Shown here one piece after another: positions 20,660-29,158 of a DNA stretch of 64,000 nt (positions are counted from its first letter, which is position 1; every line of letters begins with the position of its first letter). The stretch lies in assembly GCF_014203895.1 (NCBI RefSeq), contig NZ_JACHJY010000012.1, positions 89,283 to 153,282 on the forward strand, written 5' to 3'. Made by a program: the position numbers and the translations under genes. This stretch comes from Streptomyces nymphaeiformis. Its GTDB lineage: Bacteria > Actinomycetota > Actinomycetes > Streptomycetales > Streptomycetaceae. The notes below the pieces were generated by a model, which worked only from the letters and a program-made list of their open reading frames with translations, was not told the origin of the DNA and did not search any database.

Positions 20660-20705
20660 TTCATACGAGTGGAACCCGCCAGAGGCAAACCGTTTCAGTA
20701 TGAAC
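20660..20705 (-). promoter_or_regulatory. promoter of the purine permease with an inverted repeat
   Basis: On the minus strand TTGCCT (20688-20683) and TATGAA (20665-20660) are separated by 17 bp, a standard -35/-10 pair. The -10 half GTTCATAC (20659-20666) recurs inverted as GTATGAAC (20698-20705), flanking the -35, which may be a repressor site. Confidence 0.5.
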
Positions 20706-20757
20706 ACATGAACGAGCGGGCGTCTATCTCCGCGCGTAGACACAAAAACGGGCGGCC

Positions 20758-20763
20758 TAAACT
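20758..20763 (+). promoter_or_regulatory. -10 box, leaderless DUF2530 gene
   Basis: TAAACT ends 6 nt before ATG 20770, the leaderless spacing. There is no ribosome-binding site. Confidence 0.5.
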
Positions 20764-20769
20764 GAGCCC

Positions 20770-21048
20770 ATGGCGAAGTGGACACCGAAGCACGAGGCAC
20801 CCGAGCCCCTCGAAGGGCCGGTCGTCGCCACCATCACCGACGGAACGATCCTCTGGTTCGTCCTCTTCCTCGTACAGCTCCCCTTCTACGGCTGGTTCGA
20901 CGACCGGGGCATCACCTCGTGGATCTGGACCTGCCTGGCCGGAGCGGGGCTCGGCCTGATCGGCATCTGGTACGTGCGCAAGCGGGACGCGGCGATCAAG
21001 CGGCACGCGGCGGCGCAGGCCGCGGGCGAAGAGCACGCACAGCCGTAG
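20770..21048 (+). CDS. DUF2530 membrane protein
   Basis: 92 residues with two membrane spans (TILWFVLFLVQLPFYGWF and WIWTCLAGAGLGLIGIWYV) and a charged tail. The PEPLEGP start and the WTCLAGAGLGLIG motif match DUF2530, small proteins conserved in actinobacteria. Function unknown. It is divergent from the purine permease and 80 bp before a P-type ATPase gene that has its own promoter. Confidence 0.8.
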   Translation: MAKWTPKHEAPEPLEGPVVATITDGTILWFVLFLVQLPFYGWFDDRGITSWIWTCLAGAGLGLIGIWYVRKRDAAIKRHAAAQAAGEEHAQP

Positions 21049-21098
21049 CCCCTCCCGAGGGAAGCCCCTCCGGCAGGCGGCCCCTCCTCGGCAGGTGA

Positions 21099-21121
21099 AC
21101 GACCGGATCCGGTCGTACCGT
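21099..21121 (+). promoter_or_regulatory. 18-bp palindrome and leaderless -10 box
   Basis: ACGACCGGA (21099-21107) and TCCGGTCGT (21108-21116) form a perfect 18-bp palindrome. Its last T starts TACCGT (21116-21121), a -10 box 7 nt before ATG 21129. A protein bound here would sit between the -35 and -10 of the P-type ATPase promoter. Confidence 0.5.
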
Positions 21122-21128
21122 CGAGAAC

Positions 21129-23549
21129 ATGACTCAGCGGGCGAAGATCGACACGGACGGCGGCGAGACCGGCCCACGGCCCGGGCCGGCGGGACCGCCG
21201 GTCGTCCACCACCCCGCCGGACTCACCGCCGCCCAGGTCGCCGAGCGCGTCGCGCGCGGGGAGGTCAACGACGTCCCCCTGCGCAGCTCCCGCTCGACCA
21301 CGGACATCGTCCGGGCGAACGTCTTCACCCGCTTCAACGCGATCATCGGCGTGCTGTGGGTGATCATGCTGATCGTCGCGCCGATCCAGGACAGCCTCTT
21401 CGGCTTCGTGATCGTCGCCAACACCGGCATCGGCATCGTCCAGGAGCTCCGCGCCAAGAAGACCCTCGACGGGCTCGCCGTCATCGGCGAGGCCAAGCCC
21501 ACCGTCCGGCGGGACGGCGCGGCCGCCGAGATCTCCACCTCCGAGATCGTCCTCGGCGACCTCATCGAACTCGGACCGGGCGACAAGGTCGTCGTGGACG
21601 GCGAGGTGGCGGAGGCCGACAGCCTGGAGATCGACGAGTCGCTCCTCACGGGCGAGGCCGACCCGGTGGTGAAGAAACCCGGCGACCGGATGATGTCCGG
21701 CTCGTTCGTCGTCGCCGGCGGCGGCGCCTTCACCGCCACGAAGGTCGGACGCGAGGCGTACGCGGCGCAGCTCGCCGAGGAGGCGTCCCGCTTCACGCTG
21801 GTCCACTCGGAGCTGCGCACGGGCATCTCCACCATCCTCAAGTACGTGACGTGGATGATGGTCCCGACCGCGATCGGGCTCGTCATCAGCCAGCTCGTGG
21901 TCAAGAACAACGACTTCAAGGAAGCGGTCGCCCGTACGGTCGGCGGCATCGTCCCGATGATCCCCGAGGGCCTCGTCCTCCTCACCTCGGTCGCCTTCGC
22001 CGTCGGCGTCATCCGGCTCGGCCGCCGGCAGTGCCTCGTGCAGGAGCTGCCGGCGATCGAGGGCCTGGCCCGGGTCGACGTCGTCTGCCTGGACAAGACG
22101 GGCACGCTCACCGAGGGCGGCATGGACGTCACGGACCTCCACCCCCTCGACGGCAGCGACGAGGGGTACGTCCGCAAAGTACTGGGCGCCCTGGGCGAGT
22201 CCGACCCGCGCCCGAACGCCTCCCTCCAGGCCATCATCGAGGCCTACCCGGACACGGTGGAGTGGCGGTGCACGGAGAGCCTGCCGTTCTCGTCGGCCCG
22301 CAAGTACAGCGGGGCGTCGTTCAGCGAGGGGAACGGCGAGGACTCGACGTGGCTCCTGGGCGCGCCGGACGTCCTCCTGCCCCCGGAGGACCCGACCCTC
22401 ACGGAGATCGACCACCTCAACGAACAGGGCCTGCGGGTCCTCCTCCTGGCCCGTACGGCCCACGAACTCGACGACCCCGAGGTCGCCACCGACGTCCGCC
22501 CCACCGCCCTGGTCGTCCTGGAACAACGCCTCCGCCCCGACGCCGCCGACACCCTCGCCTACTTCGCCGACCAGAAGGTCGCCACCAAGGTCATCTCCGG
22601 CGACAACGCGGTCGCGGTGGGCGCGGTGGCGGGAAAGCTGGACATGCCCGGCGCGGAGAACACGATCGACGCCCGGCAGCTCCCCACCGACCGGGAGGAG
22701 ATGGCGAAGGTACTGGACGAGAACGCGGTCTTCGGCCGGGTCACCCCGCAGCAGAAGCGGGACATGGTGGCGGCGCTCCAGTCCCACGGCCACACGGTCG
22801 CGATGACGGGCGACGGCGTGAACGACGTCCTGGCCCTGAAGGACGCGGACATCGGCGTCTCGATGGGCTCGGGCTCGGAGGCGACGAGGGCGGTGGCGCA
22901 GATCGTCCTGCTGAACAACAGCTTCGCGAGCCTCCCGTCGGTGGTGGCGGAAGGCCGCCGGGTCATCGGCAACATCACGCGCGTCGCCACGCTCTTCCTC
23001 ACCAAGACGGTCTACTCGGTGCTCCTGGCGGTCCTGGTGGTGGTCTCCCAGGTGGAGTACCCCTTCCTCCCCCGCCACCTGACCCTGCTCTCCACCCTCA
23101 CGATCGGCGTCCCGGCCTTCTTCCTCGCGCTGGCCCCCAACAAGGAACGCGCGAAGCCGAACTTCGTCCGCCGGGTGATGCGGTACGCGATCCCCGGCGG
23201 CGTCATCGCGGCGGCGGCCACCTTCACGACGTACCTCCTGGCCCGCCACTACTACACGGGCACGGACGCCCTGGGCGCCGAGACCAGCGCGGCCACCCTC
23301 ACCCTCTTCCTGGTCTCGATGTGGGTCCTCGCGATCATCGCCCGCCCCTACACCTGGTGGCGCCTCGCCCTGGTCGCCGCCATGGGAGCCGCCTTCCTCC
23401 TGGTCCTCGCCGTCCCGTGGCTCCAGGACTTCTTCGCCCTGAAACTGGTGGGCGTGACGATGCCGTGGACGGCGGTGCTCATCGCGGCGGGCGGCTGCGT
23501 CCTGCTGGAGGCGGCGTGGCGATGGGTGGACCGGAGGTTCCCGGCGTAG
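21129..23549 (+). CDS. cation-translocating P-type ATPase (CtpE-like)
   Basis: 806 residues. The phosphorylation site is CLDKTGTLTEGG (Asp near residue 325), the hinge is AMTGDGVNDVLALKDADIG, and the actuator motif is LTGEADP, that is TGEA where most members have TGES. Helix M4 carries VPMIPEGL, so it is not a CPC-type heavy-metal pump. The order M1-M2, actuator, M3-M4, P/N domains, then six C-terminal helices fits P-type ATPases of the CtpE group (mycobacterial CtpE transports calcium). The ion here is not established. It appears leaderless, with a palindromic operator. Confidence 0.88.
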   Translation: MTQRAKIDTDGGETGPRPGPAGPPVVHHPAGLTAAQVAERVARGEVNDVPLRSSRSTTDIVRANVFTRFNAIIGVLWVIMLIVAPIQDSLFGFVIVANTGIGIVQELRAKKTLDGLAVIGEAKPTVRRDGAAAEISTSEIVLGDLIELGPGDKVVVDGEVAEADSLEIDESLLTGEADPVVKKPGDRMMSGSFVVAGGGAFTATKVGREAYAAQLAEEASRFTLVHSELRTGISTILKYVTWMMVPTAIGLVISQLVVKNNDFKEAVARTVGGIVPMIPEGLVLLTSVAFAVGVIRLGRRQCLVQELPAIEGLARVDVVCLDKTGTLTEGGMDVTDLHPLDGSDEGYVRKVLGALGESDPRPNASLQAIIEAYPDTVEWRCTESLPFSSARKYSGASFSEGNGEDSTWLLGAPDVLLPPEDPTLTEIDHLNEQGLRVLLLARTAHELDDPEVATDVRPTALVVLEQRLRPDAADTLAYFADQKVATKVISGDNAVAVGAVAGKLDMPGAENTIDARQLPTDREEMAKVLDENAVFGRVTPQQKRDMVAALQSHGHTVAMTGDGVNDVLALKDADIGVSMGSGSEATRAVAQIVLLNNSFASLPSVVAEGRRVIGNITRVATLFLTKTVYSVLLAVLVVVSQVEYPFLPRHLTLLSTLTIGVPAFFLALAPNKERAKPNFVRRVMRYAIPGGVIAAAATFTTYLLARHYYTGTDALGAETSAATLTLFLVSMWVLAIIARPYTWWRLALVAAMGAAFLLVLAVPWLQDFFALKLVGVTMPWTAVLIAAGGCVLLEAAWRWVDRRFPA

Positions 23550-23568
23550 GGCTCCTGCGGGGTGCGGG

Positions 23569-23982
23569 TCAGCCGTGCAGGGTGGTTTCCAGGCGGTTCA
23601 GGACGTGGGGCCAGCCGTGGCCCATGCCCTCGTGGGCCTGGCGGCCCAGCGGGGAGTCGAGGTCGAAGCCGGCGTGGGTGAGGACCAGGCGGGTGCCCTC
23701 GCCCTCCGGGTGGAGCGTCCAGGTGAGGGTGGTGTCGAGCGTGCCCTCGGCGAAGCGGTAGGCGAGCAGCCGTTCGTCGTCCACGGCGGTCACCTCGCAC
23801 GCCTGCTGCCCGAAGTCGCCCATGTCGAGGGTGAAGCGGTGTCCGACGACGGGCCGGACGTCGCCGGCCGCCCACCAGCGGGCGTGCAGGTCGGGGTCGG
23901 TCAGGGCCTTCCACACCGCCGCGGGTGCGTGGGGCAGGAACTTCTCGCAGGTGATCGTGGCGTTCGTGGCGTTCTCGGTCAT
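23569..23982 (-). CDS. SRPBCC/AHSA1-domain protein
   Basis: 137 residues of the START-like AHSA1 fold: FLPHAPAAVWKALTDPDLHARWW at the start, the EGTRLVLTHAGF strand, and a long C-terminal helix (GWPHVLNRLETTL). Such proteins bind hydrophobic ligands or act as small chaperone-like factors. Its ATG overlaps the TGA of the upstream ArsR gene (ATGA), so translation is coupled; ArsR-SRPBCC pairs of this kind are common in actinobacteria. Confidence 0.85.
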   Translation of the reverse strand: MTENATNATITCEKFLPHAPAAVWKALTDPDLHARWWAAGDVRPVVGHRFTLDMGDFGQQACEVTAVDDERLLAYRFAEGTLDTTLTWTLHPEGEGTRLVLTHAGFDLDSPLGRQAHEGMGHGWPHVLNRLETTLHG

Positions 23983-24293
23983 GACTCCGCTTCCTCGTCC
24001 AGGAGATCGGCCAGCGCGTCCAGACGCTGCTTCCAGTAGTGCTCGAACGGATGCAGCCACTCGCTCACCTCGGCCAGCCGGGCCGGTTCGAGGTGGTAGA
24101 AGCGGTGCCGTCCGCGGGGCTCCTCGCGTACGAGTCCCGCCGTACGGAGCACCGCGAGGTGCTCGGAGACCGCGGGCCTCCCGAGCGCGAACATCCCGGC
24201 CAGCTCGCCCGTGGAGCGAGGGCCCTCCCGCAGCGTTTCGAGCAGTTTGCGGCGCACCGGATTGGCCAGCACGCCGAAGACGTCGGTCGGCAT
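23979..24293 (-). CDS. ArsR-family transcriptional regulator
   Basis: About 104 residues, winged helix: DVFGVLANPVRRKLLETL, recognition helix in GRPAVSEHLAVLRTAGLV, wing RGRHRFYHL. No metal-binding cysteines are present, so it belongs to the non-metal ArsR group often paired with SRPBCC proteins. ATG 24293 fits the family start MPTDVFGVLANP; ATG 24305 is the other option. It is the first gene of a two-gene operon and its upstream region has repeated sites, suggesting autoregulation. Confidence 0.85.
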   Translation of the reverse strand: MPTDVFGVLANPVRRKLLETLREGPRSTGELAGMFALGRPAVSEHLAVLRTAGLVREEPRGRHRFYHLEPARLAEVSEWLHPFEHYWKQRLDALADLLDEEAES

Positions 24294-24306
24294 GGCCCTC
24301 ACCATA

Positions 24307-24342
24307 CGTCGGGATTTTCCGACGCGTCAAAGATTTCCGACG
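24307..24342 (-). promoter_or_regulatory. repeated CCGACG sites, likely ArsR operator
   Basis: CGTCGG (24307-24312) and CCGACG (24319-24324) form an inverted repeat, and ATTTTCCGACG is repeated as ATTTCCGACG ending at 24342. The sites lie in the first 50 bp upstream of the arsR start. Confidence 0.45.
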
Positions 24343-24446
24343 TGTCGCCGGGGCGATCCATCGGGTGAAATCACTCTCCGTACATCCATTCACCCCTTCA
24401 TCCCGGGGAGAGATCACGCAACGCGACCGCCTCCGGAAGGAACCCC

Positions 24447-25637
24447 GTGACCCCCATGACCCTCAGACCAGCCGTCGCCCTCCTCTGCGCCCCGGCGCTC
24501 GTCGCCGCCGCGCTCACCGTCACCGCCGCGGGTCCCGCCTCCGCCGCGGCCACCTGCTTCGAGGCCGCCGCCACCGTCACCGGCACCATCGGCACCCCGG
24601 GCGACGACGTCATCATCGGCACGCCCGGCAACGACGTCATCGACGGCAAGGGCGGCAACGACCGGATCTGCGGCCTCGGCGGCAACGACTACGTCCACGG
24701 CGGGGACGGCGACGACCGCATCACGGGCGGCACCGGCGACGACCAGGTCTTCGGGGACGCCGGCAACGACGAGATCGTCGGCGACGAGCGCGCGTACACC
24801 GGCGACGTCATCGGCTCCACCGGCCGGGACCACCTCGACGGCGGGACCGGGAACGACTTCCTGCTCGGGGACAACGCGGCGACGCAGGGCACCGCCTCCG
24901 GCGCCTCCCCCGACGTCCTCGTCGGCGGGGTCGGCGACGACGTCCTCTACGGGGACGACTACGCCGACCACGCCGACGGCGGCGCCCCGGACCGGATCGT
25001 CGCCGGCGACGGCGAGGACGTCATCGTCGGGGACTCCGTCGGCTACTACTCGGCGTCGGGTGCCGGGGACGACGTCCTGCTCGAAGGCGCCGGCACCCAG
25101 GGCGACGTCACGGGCGACAGCTTCGCCGGGTTCGGCAACGCGACCGGGGCCGGCGGCGACGACCTCATCGACCTGGGACCGGACGGCGCGTTCGGCGCCG
25201 TCGGCGACCACACGGCCGGCGGCACCGCGGTCGGCTCCGGAAACGACCGGATCATCGGCGGCGCCGCGGGCGAGATCATCCTCATCGGCGACAACTCCCT
25301 CGTCGACCCCACCGGCGCCACCGCGGGCGACGACCTGATCGAGGGCCGCGGCGGCGACGACCGGATCTTCGGCGACAACTCGGACTGGAGCCAGACGCTC
25401 GGCACCGCCGGCGGCCGGGACACCCTGCGCGGCGGCGACGGCGACGACTTCCTGCGCGGCGGCCCCGCCGACGACGTCCTCGACGGCCAGGCCGGCGTCG
25501 ACGACTGCGACGGCGAGGGCGGGACGGACGTCGTGCTCCACTGCGAGGCCCCGCCCGCCGCGCGGTCGGTGCGGAAGGCCGCGCCCGCCCGGACGGAGCG
25601 GCCGCTGTACGCCCGCTTCGCCCGCCACGCCGTCTAG
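24447..25637 (+). CDS. secreted RTX-like calcium-binding repeat protein
   Basis: 396 residues. A Sec signal peptide (ending ASAAA near residue 33) is followed by many nonapeptide-type repeats: GTPGNDVIDGKGGNDRICGLGGNDYVHGGDGDD and later GGDGDDFLRGGPADD, the G-G-x-G-x-D calcium beta-roll. There is a C-terminal disulphide-type pair (DDCDGEGG and LHCEAPP). The GTG start has AAGGAA 8 nt upstream. RTX proteins normally leave by type I secretion in Gram-negatives, while here a Sec signal is used and no exporter is adjacent. No enzymatic domain is seen. The stop overlaps the convergent gene by 4 bp. Confidence 0.85.
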   Translation: MTPMTLRPAVALLCAPALVAAALTVTAAGPASAAATCFEAAATVTGTIGTPGDDVIIGTPGNDVIDGKGGNDRICGLGGNDYVHGGDGDDRITGGTGDDQVFGDAGNDEIVGDERAYTGDVIGSTGRDHLDGGTGNDFLLGDNAATQGTASGASPDVLVGGVGDDVLYGDDYADHADGGAPDRIVAGDGEDVIVGDSVGYYSASGAGDDVLLEGAGTQGDVTGDSFAGFGNATGAGGDDLIDLGPDGAFGAVGDHTAGGTAVGSGNDRIIGGAAGEIILIGDNSLVDPTGATAGDDLIEGRGGDDRIFGDNSDWSQTLGTAGGRDTLRGGDGDDFLRGGPADDVLDGQAGVDDCDGEGGTDVVLHCEAPPAARSVRKAAPARTERPLYARFARHAV

Positions 25638-28600
25638 TCGAACCAGCGGTCCCTCGCCAGCTCCGCCGTCCTCGACGGGTCCTCCAGGAGCGCCGCCACC
25701 TCGAAGCGGCGGGGCCACTGGCCGGACGCCCAGGCCAGACCCGCCGCCACGCCCTCCAGGGTGGCGGCGTGGACGACGCCGTCCGGGGTGCGGCGCCAGT
25801 CGAGTTCCACTCCGCCCGCGTGGAGCTCCTCGTGCTCGATGTACGAGGCGGGCGTCGACGGGCCCAGGAGGGCGTGGACCGACGGCGGGACCTCGTGCTC
25901 CTCGCCGACCGTCGTCACCTCGGCCTCGACGGCCTCGCTCAGCCGCCGGACCTGGAAGAGCTCGGCCAGGTCCGCGGCGCGGGTCGGGGAGACCGGGAGG
26001 AGGGGGAGGTCGCCGGCCAGCGGGAGCAGGTCGGGGGCGTCCGCCACCAGGGCCTCCGCGGCGTCGACGACGACGAGGGTGCCGTCCACGACCGCGCGCA
26101 GTTCGTCGGGGAGCGTCACCTGGTCGGGGTCCAGGTCCGCCAGGGCCGTGTACAGGGCGTGGAGTTGGACGCCCGTCACCTCCCGCGACGGGTCCGCGAG
26201 CCGCGTCAGGAGTTCCGCCGCGCCGCCCGGTTCGTCGAGGAGGGAGGCGACGGAGGTGCGCACGCCCAGGGCGCGGAGGACCTGCTCGTCCTCGAAGCCG
26301 GTCGCGTCGGCGGAGTCGTACAGGCCGGAGAGCAGCGGGTCGGAGCCCTCCGCGCGCAGGCCCGCCGGGCGGCGGCCGTCGAGGACGGGGTGGTCGCGCA
26401 GCCACCAGGCCGTGTACGAGCGGACGGTCTCCGTCGTGCCGTCCGGCAGGAGGACCCGTACGGGCTGGGTCAGGGCGTCCCTCAGGGGCGGCTGGGCGAG
26501 GAGGGCGAGCGCCATGGGCCAGCAGTCGTCGTCGACCAGGTCCAGGTCCCGTACGGCCACGATCTCCGTCGCCACGGGGGGTACGGGGGCCTCCGGGAGG
26601 CGGTCCAGGACGTCCTCGCACCAGACGTCGACCGCGTCGAGGAGGCCCGCGTCGTCGGGCTCCGGGTAGTCGCCCTCGCGCGGCTCGACCTCGTCCGGGT
26701 CGAGGACCAGGTCGGTCGCGCGGACCAGGGCGAAGTTCGCCAGGACGCCGCACGCGGCGAGGGGCTGCTCGCCCCAGCGGGACGCGATCTCGGAGTCGAC
26801 GAAGGCGAGTTCGTCCTCGCGCATCACCGCCGCGAAGGGGGAGCCGGGGAGGACGAGTTCGCCCGCCGGGGAGAGTTCGCCGTCCTCGTCGGGGAGGGCG
26901 AGCGCGCCGAGCCACGGCTCCTCGCCCGGGTCGAGCTCCGCGTCGCGGACGAGGGCGAGGACCGTCTCGGCCAGCTCCTCCGCGTCGAGGGCGTCGGTGT
27001 CCTCGTCCCAGATCTCGCCCGCGTCGAGGGAGGCCGCGACCGCCGCCCGCACCTGCGGGGTCGTCAGGACCGCGCGGGGCGTGGCGGGCAGGGCGCCCAG
27101 CTTCTCCAGGAGCGGGTGGGCGGCCTCCGGGTGCGCCACCTTCAGTCCGAGCCGGGTCAGCTCGGCGGGGGTGCGGTCCTGCGGGAGGAGGACCTGGCGG
27201 GGGCCGATCGTCGTACGGATCCGCTCCTCGTCCGCGTCGGAGGCGAGCGGCACCGGGAGGCCGGTCAGGCGGTCCGGGTCGACGCCGACGAGGGAGTCGT
27301 AGAGCCGCCACCACCACGTCGGCGCCCTGTCGACCCCGGCGAGGCGGTCGACGGCCTCGGTGAGGGGGACGCGGCCGATGCCGAGCGTGCGGAGCTCGGG
27401 GCGGCGCTCCAGGCCCGCCGGGAGGAGGGTCGGGAAGACCTCCGCGAGGACCTCGACGGTCTCCGCGCCCGCGCCCTCCACGACCTCCGCCTCGATCGGA
27501 CGGAGCGCCGGCAGCTCCTCGGACGGCGCGGCGGGCGCCAGGAACGCGACCCTCGGCAGCCGGTCCAGGATCGCCTCGCGCAGCGCGCCGTCGAGCGGGC
27601 CCTTGCCGAGCGGGCCGGGCACGAGGTCGAGGGTCGCGGTCGTCACCGGCTGCCAGTCGGCGAGCAGTTCGGCGTACGCGTCGGCCGCGCGCTGCACCAG
27701 GAAGTCGGTGAGCGGCCCCGGCGCGGGGTGCCGCCGGGCGGTGTCGAGCGGGAGGGACGCGATGAGGAGCGCGGGGATGCCGAGCGGCTCGTCGGTGGGC
27801 GTGGGGGCGTGCACGACCGGCGTCGTACGGGGGTAGCGCGGGGCGCCCTCGGTGTCCACGGGTACGGCCCAGGTGACCGACCAGTGCGGGCGCAGACGCT
27901 CCTCGACCGGGCGGTCCTTGAGGAGTTCGGGCTCGATCGGGCCGCCGTGGGTGACGGTCCGCCAGCGGTGGGCGCCGTCGCTCGCGGTCGCCGAGTCGTC
28001 GATGCGGACGTATCCGTCGTCCTCGGAGCGGCGGAGGGTGCGTACCCCTCCTTCGGGTGTCTCGACGACGATCTCGGCGAGACCCGGAAGGGTGAGGAGC
28101 AGGGAGTCGTCGACGGAGGCGAGGAGGCGCTCGGCGAGGTCCTCTGCGGCGGTGTCGCGGAGCGGGAGGACGACGACGGTGTCGTAGCCGTCGGGGGCGG
28201 TGCCCTCGGCGGGCAGCGGAAGCCGCAGGAGGGGTACGTGGCCGTCGCGGCGGCGCAGTTCGTCGCCGAGGCCCGGGCTGTACCGGGCGGCCTCGGCGGC
28301 CAGTTCGCGGGCCTCGGCGAGGGACCAGCGGACGCCGCCGTGCCGGCCGAGGACGGCGGGCTCGTCGGACACGGCGAGGACGGCGGCGAAACCGACGCCG
28401 AAGCGGCCCACGGCGCCGTGCGTCTGCTCGCGCTTCGCGGAGGCGCGGAGGGTGGACAGCGACTCGGCGCCGGCGGCGTCCAGCGGGGCGCCGGTGTTCG
28501 CCGCGGCGAGGACCGCGGGGCCCTCGTGGTCCGCCGGGTGCAGGGTCAGGCGGAGGCGGCCGGTGACGGCGGCGCGGTGGGCGGCGTCGGCGGCGTTCTG

Positions 28601-28777
28601 GGCCAGTTCGACGACGAGGCGGTCGCGGTAGCCGCCGAGCGCCAGGTCCTCCTCGGCGTTGGCGTCCTCCCGGAACCGGGCGGGACTCGCGCCCCAGGCG
28701 TCGAGCACGCCCCTCCGCAGCCGGGCGGTGCCGAAGGGATCGGTTCCGTCGGTCGTCGTCCGGACGCTGACGCTCAC
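25634..28777 (-). CDS. sacsin-like N-terminal HSP90-type ATPase protein
   Basis: 1047 residues. The first ~200 hold a GHKL/HSP90-type ATPase module as in sacsin: VELAQNAADAAHRA is the N-box (Glu, Asn, Asp), and GAVGRFGVGFAAVLAVSD is the glycine-rich ATP lid. The remaining ~850 residues are acidic and Leu-rich with no domain I can name. GTG 28777 is chosen for the GGAG about 8 nt upstream. Large proteins with this N-terminus lie near DUF3027 genes in Streptomyces. Some sacsin-like ATPases function in protein folding or defence; no role is shown here. Confidence 0.8.
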   Translation of the reverse strand: MSVSVRTTTDGTDPFGTARLRRGVLDAWGASPARFREDANAEEDLALGGYRDRLVVELAQNAADAAHRAAVTGRLRLTLHPADHEGPAVLAAANTGAPLDAAGAESLSTLRASAKREQTHGAVGRFGVGFAAVLAVSDEPAVLGRHGGVRWSLAEARELAAEAARYSPGLGDELRRRDGHVPLLRLPLPAEGTAPDGYDTVVVLPLRDTAAEDLAERLLASVDDSLLLTLPGLAEIVVETPEGGVRTLRRSEDDGYVRIDDSATASDGAHRWRTVTHGGPIEPELLKDRPVEERLRPHWSVTWAVPVDTEGAPRYPRTTPVVHAPTPTDEPLGIPALLIASLPLDTARRHPAPGPLTDFLVQRAADAYAELLADWQPVTTATLDLVPGPLGKGPLDGALREAILDRLPRVAFLAPAAPSEELPALRPIEAEVVEGAGAETVEVLAEVFPTLLPAGLERRPELRTLGIGRVPLTEAVDRLAGVDRAPTWWWRLYDSLVGVDPDRLTGLPVPLASDADEERIRTTIGPRQVLLPQDRTPAELTRLGLKVAHPEAAHPLLEKLGALPATPRAVLTTPQVRAAVAASLDAGEIWDEDTDALDAEELAETVLALVRDAELDPGEEPWLGALALPDEDGELSPAGELVLPGSPFAAVMREDELAFVDSEIASRWGEQPLAACGVLANFALVRATDLVLDPDEVEPREGDYPEPDDAGLLDAVDVWCEDVLDRLPEAPVPPVATEIVAVRDLDLVDDDCWPMALALLAQPPLRDALTQPVRVLLPDGTTETVRSYTAWWLRDHPVLDGRRPAGLRAEGSDPLLSGLYDSADATGFEDEQVLRALGVRTSVASLLDEPGGAAELLTRLADPSREVTGVQLHALYTALADLDPDQVTLPDELRAVVDGTLVVVDAAEALVADAPDLLPLAGDLPLLPVSPTRAADLAELFQVRRLSEAVEAEVTTVGEEHEVPPSVHALLGPSTPASYIEHEELHAGGVELDWRRTPDGVVHAATLEGVAAGLAWASGQWPRRFEVAALLEDPSRTAELARDRWFD

Positions 28778-29158
28778 GTCTGACTCCACTCTGCGGGGCG
28801 GTGATGATGCCGGGGCCCGAAGGTACCGTGCGCCAGCCCACCCGGGGCGCCGGGGCACGTGGGGGCCGGGGGCGCGCGGGGGCGCGTGCGCTCGCCCCCG
28901 TTGTGGGCAATCGTTCCGCCGGGGCGGAACGGGTGGGCACAACGGAACGGCGCCCTTGCCGGCGCCAGAGGCTTCGGAGCCTGGACCCGCACCGCGTTGT
29001 GCGCCGCCGCTGGGGTGCGGGTCAGGGCGCGGGACGCGGAGGCGCCGCTAGAGGGCGCCGTCCCGTGTGCCCACCCGTCCCGCCCTGCGGGACGATTGCC
29101 CACACGGGCGGGGCGCGGGCACACCGGGCGGGGGCACCGCCCCACGCGAGTGGTCGGG
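28778..29158. repeat. intergenic region with a paired, inverted structured repeat
   Basis: No gene is seen in these 381 bp. Two copies of a ~37-bp element, GTGGGCAATCG...CGGGTGGGCAC, lie at 28903-28940 (plus) and 29067-29103 (minus orientation). In each, a hairpin separates the ends: TTCCGC with GCGGAA in the first, TCCCGC with GCGGGA in the second, so the stem varies with compensation. Flanks (GGCGCC blocks and ACCCGCACC/GGTGCGGGT near the centre) extend the similarity to about 100 bp per arm. Confidence 0.7.

Noticed and set aside
20619-20769. purine riboswitch before the permease
   Set aside because: The region has a simple promoter and a short leader without the conserved riboswitch core.
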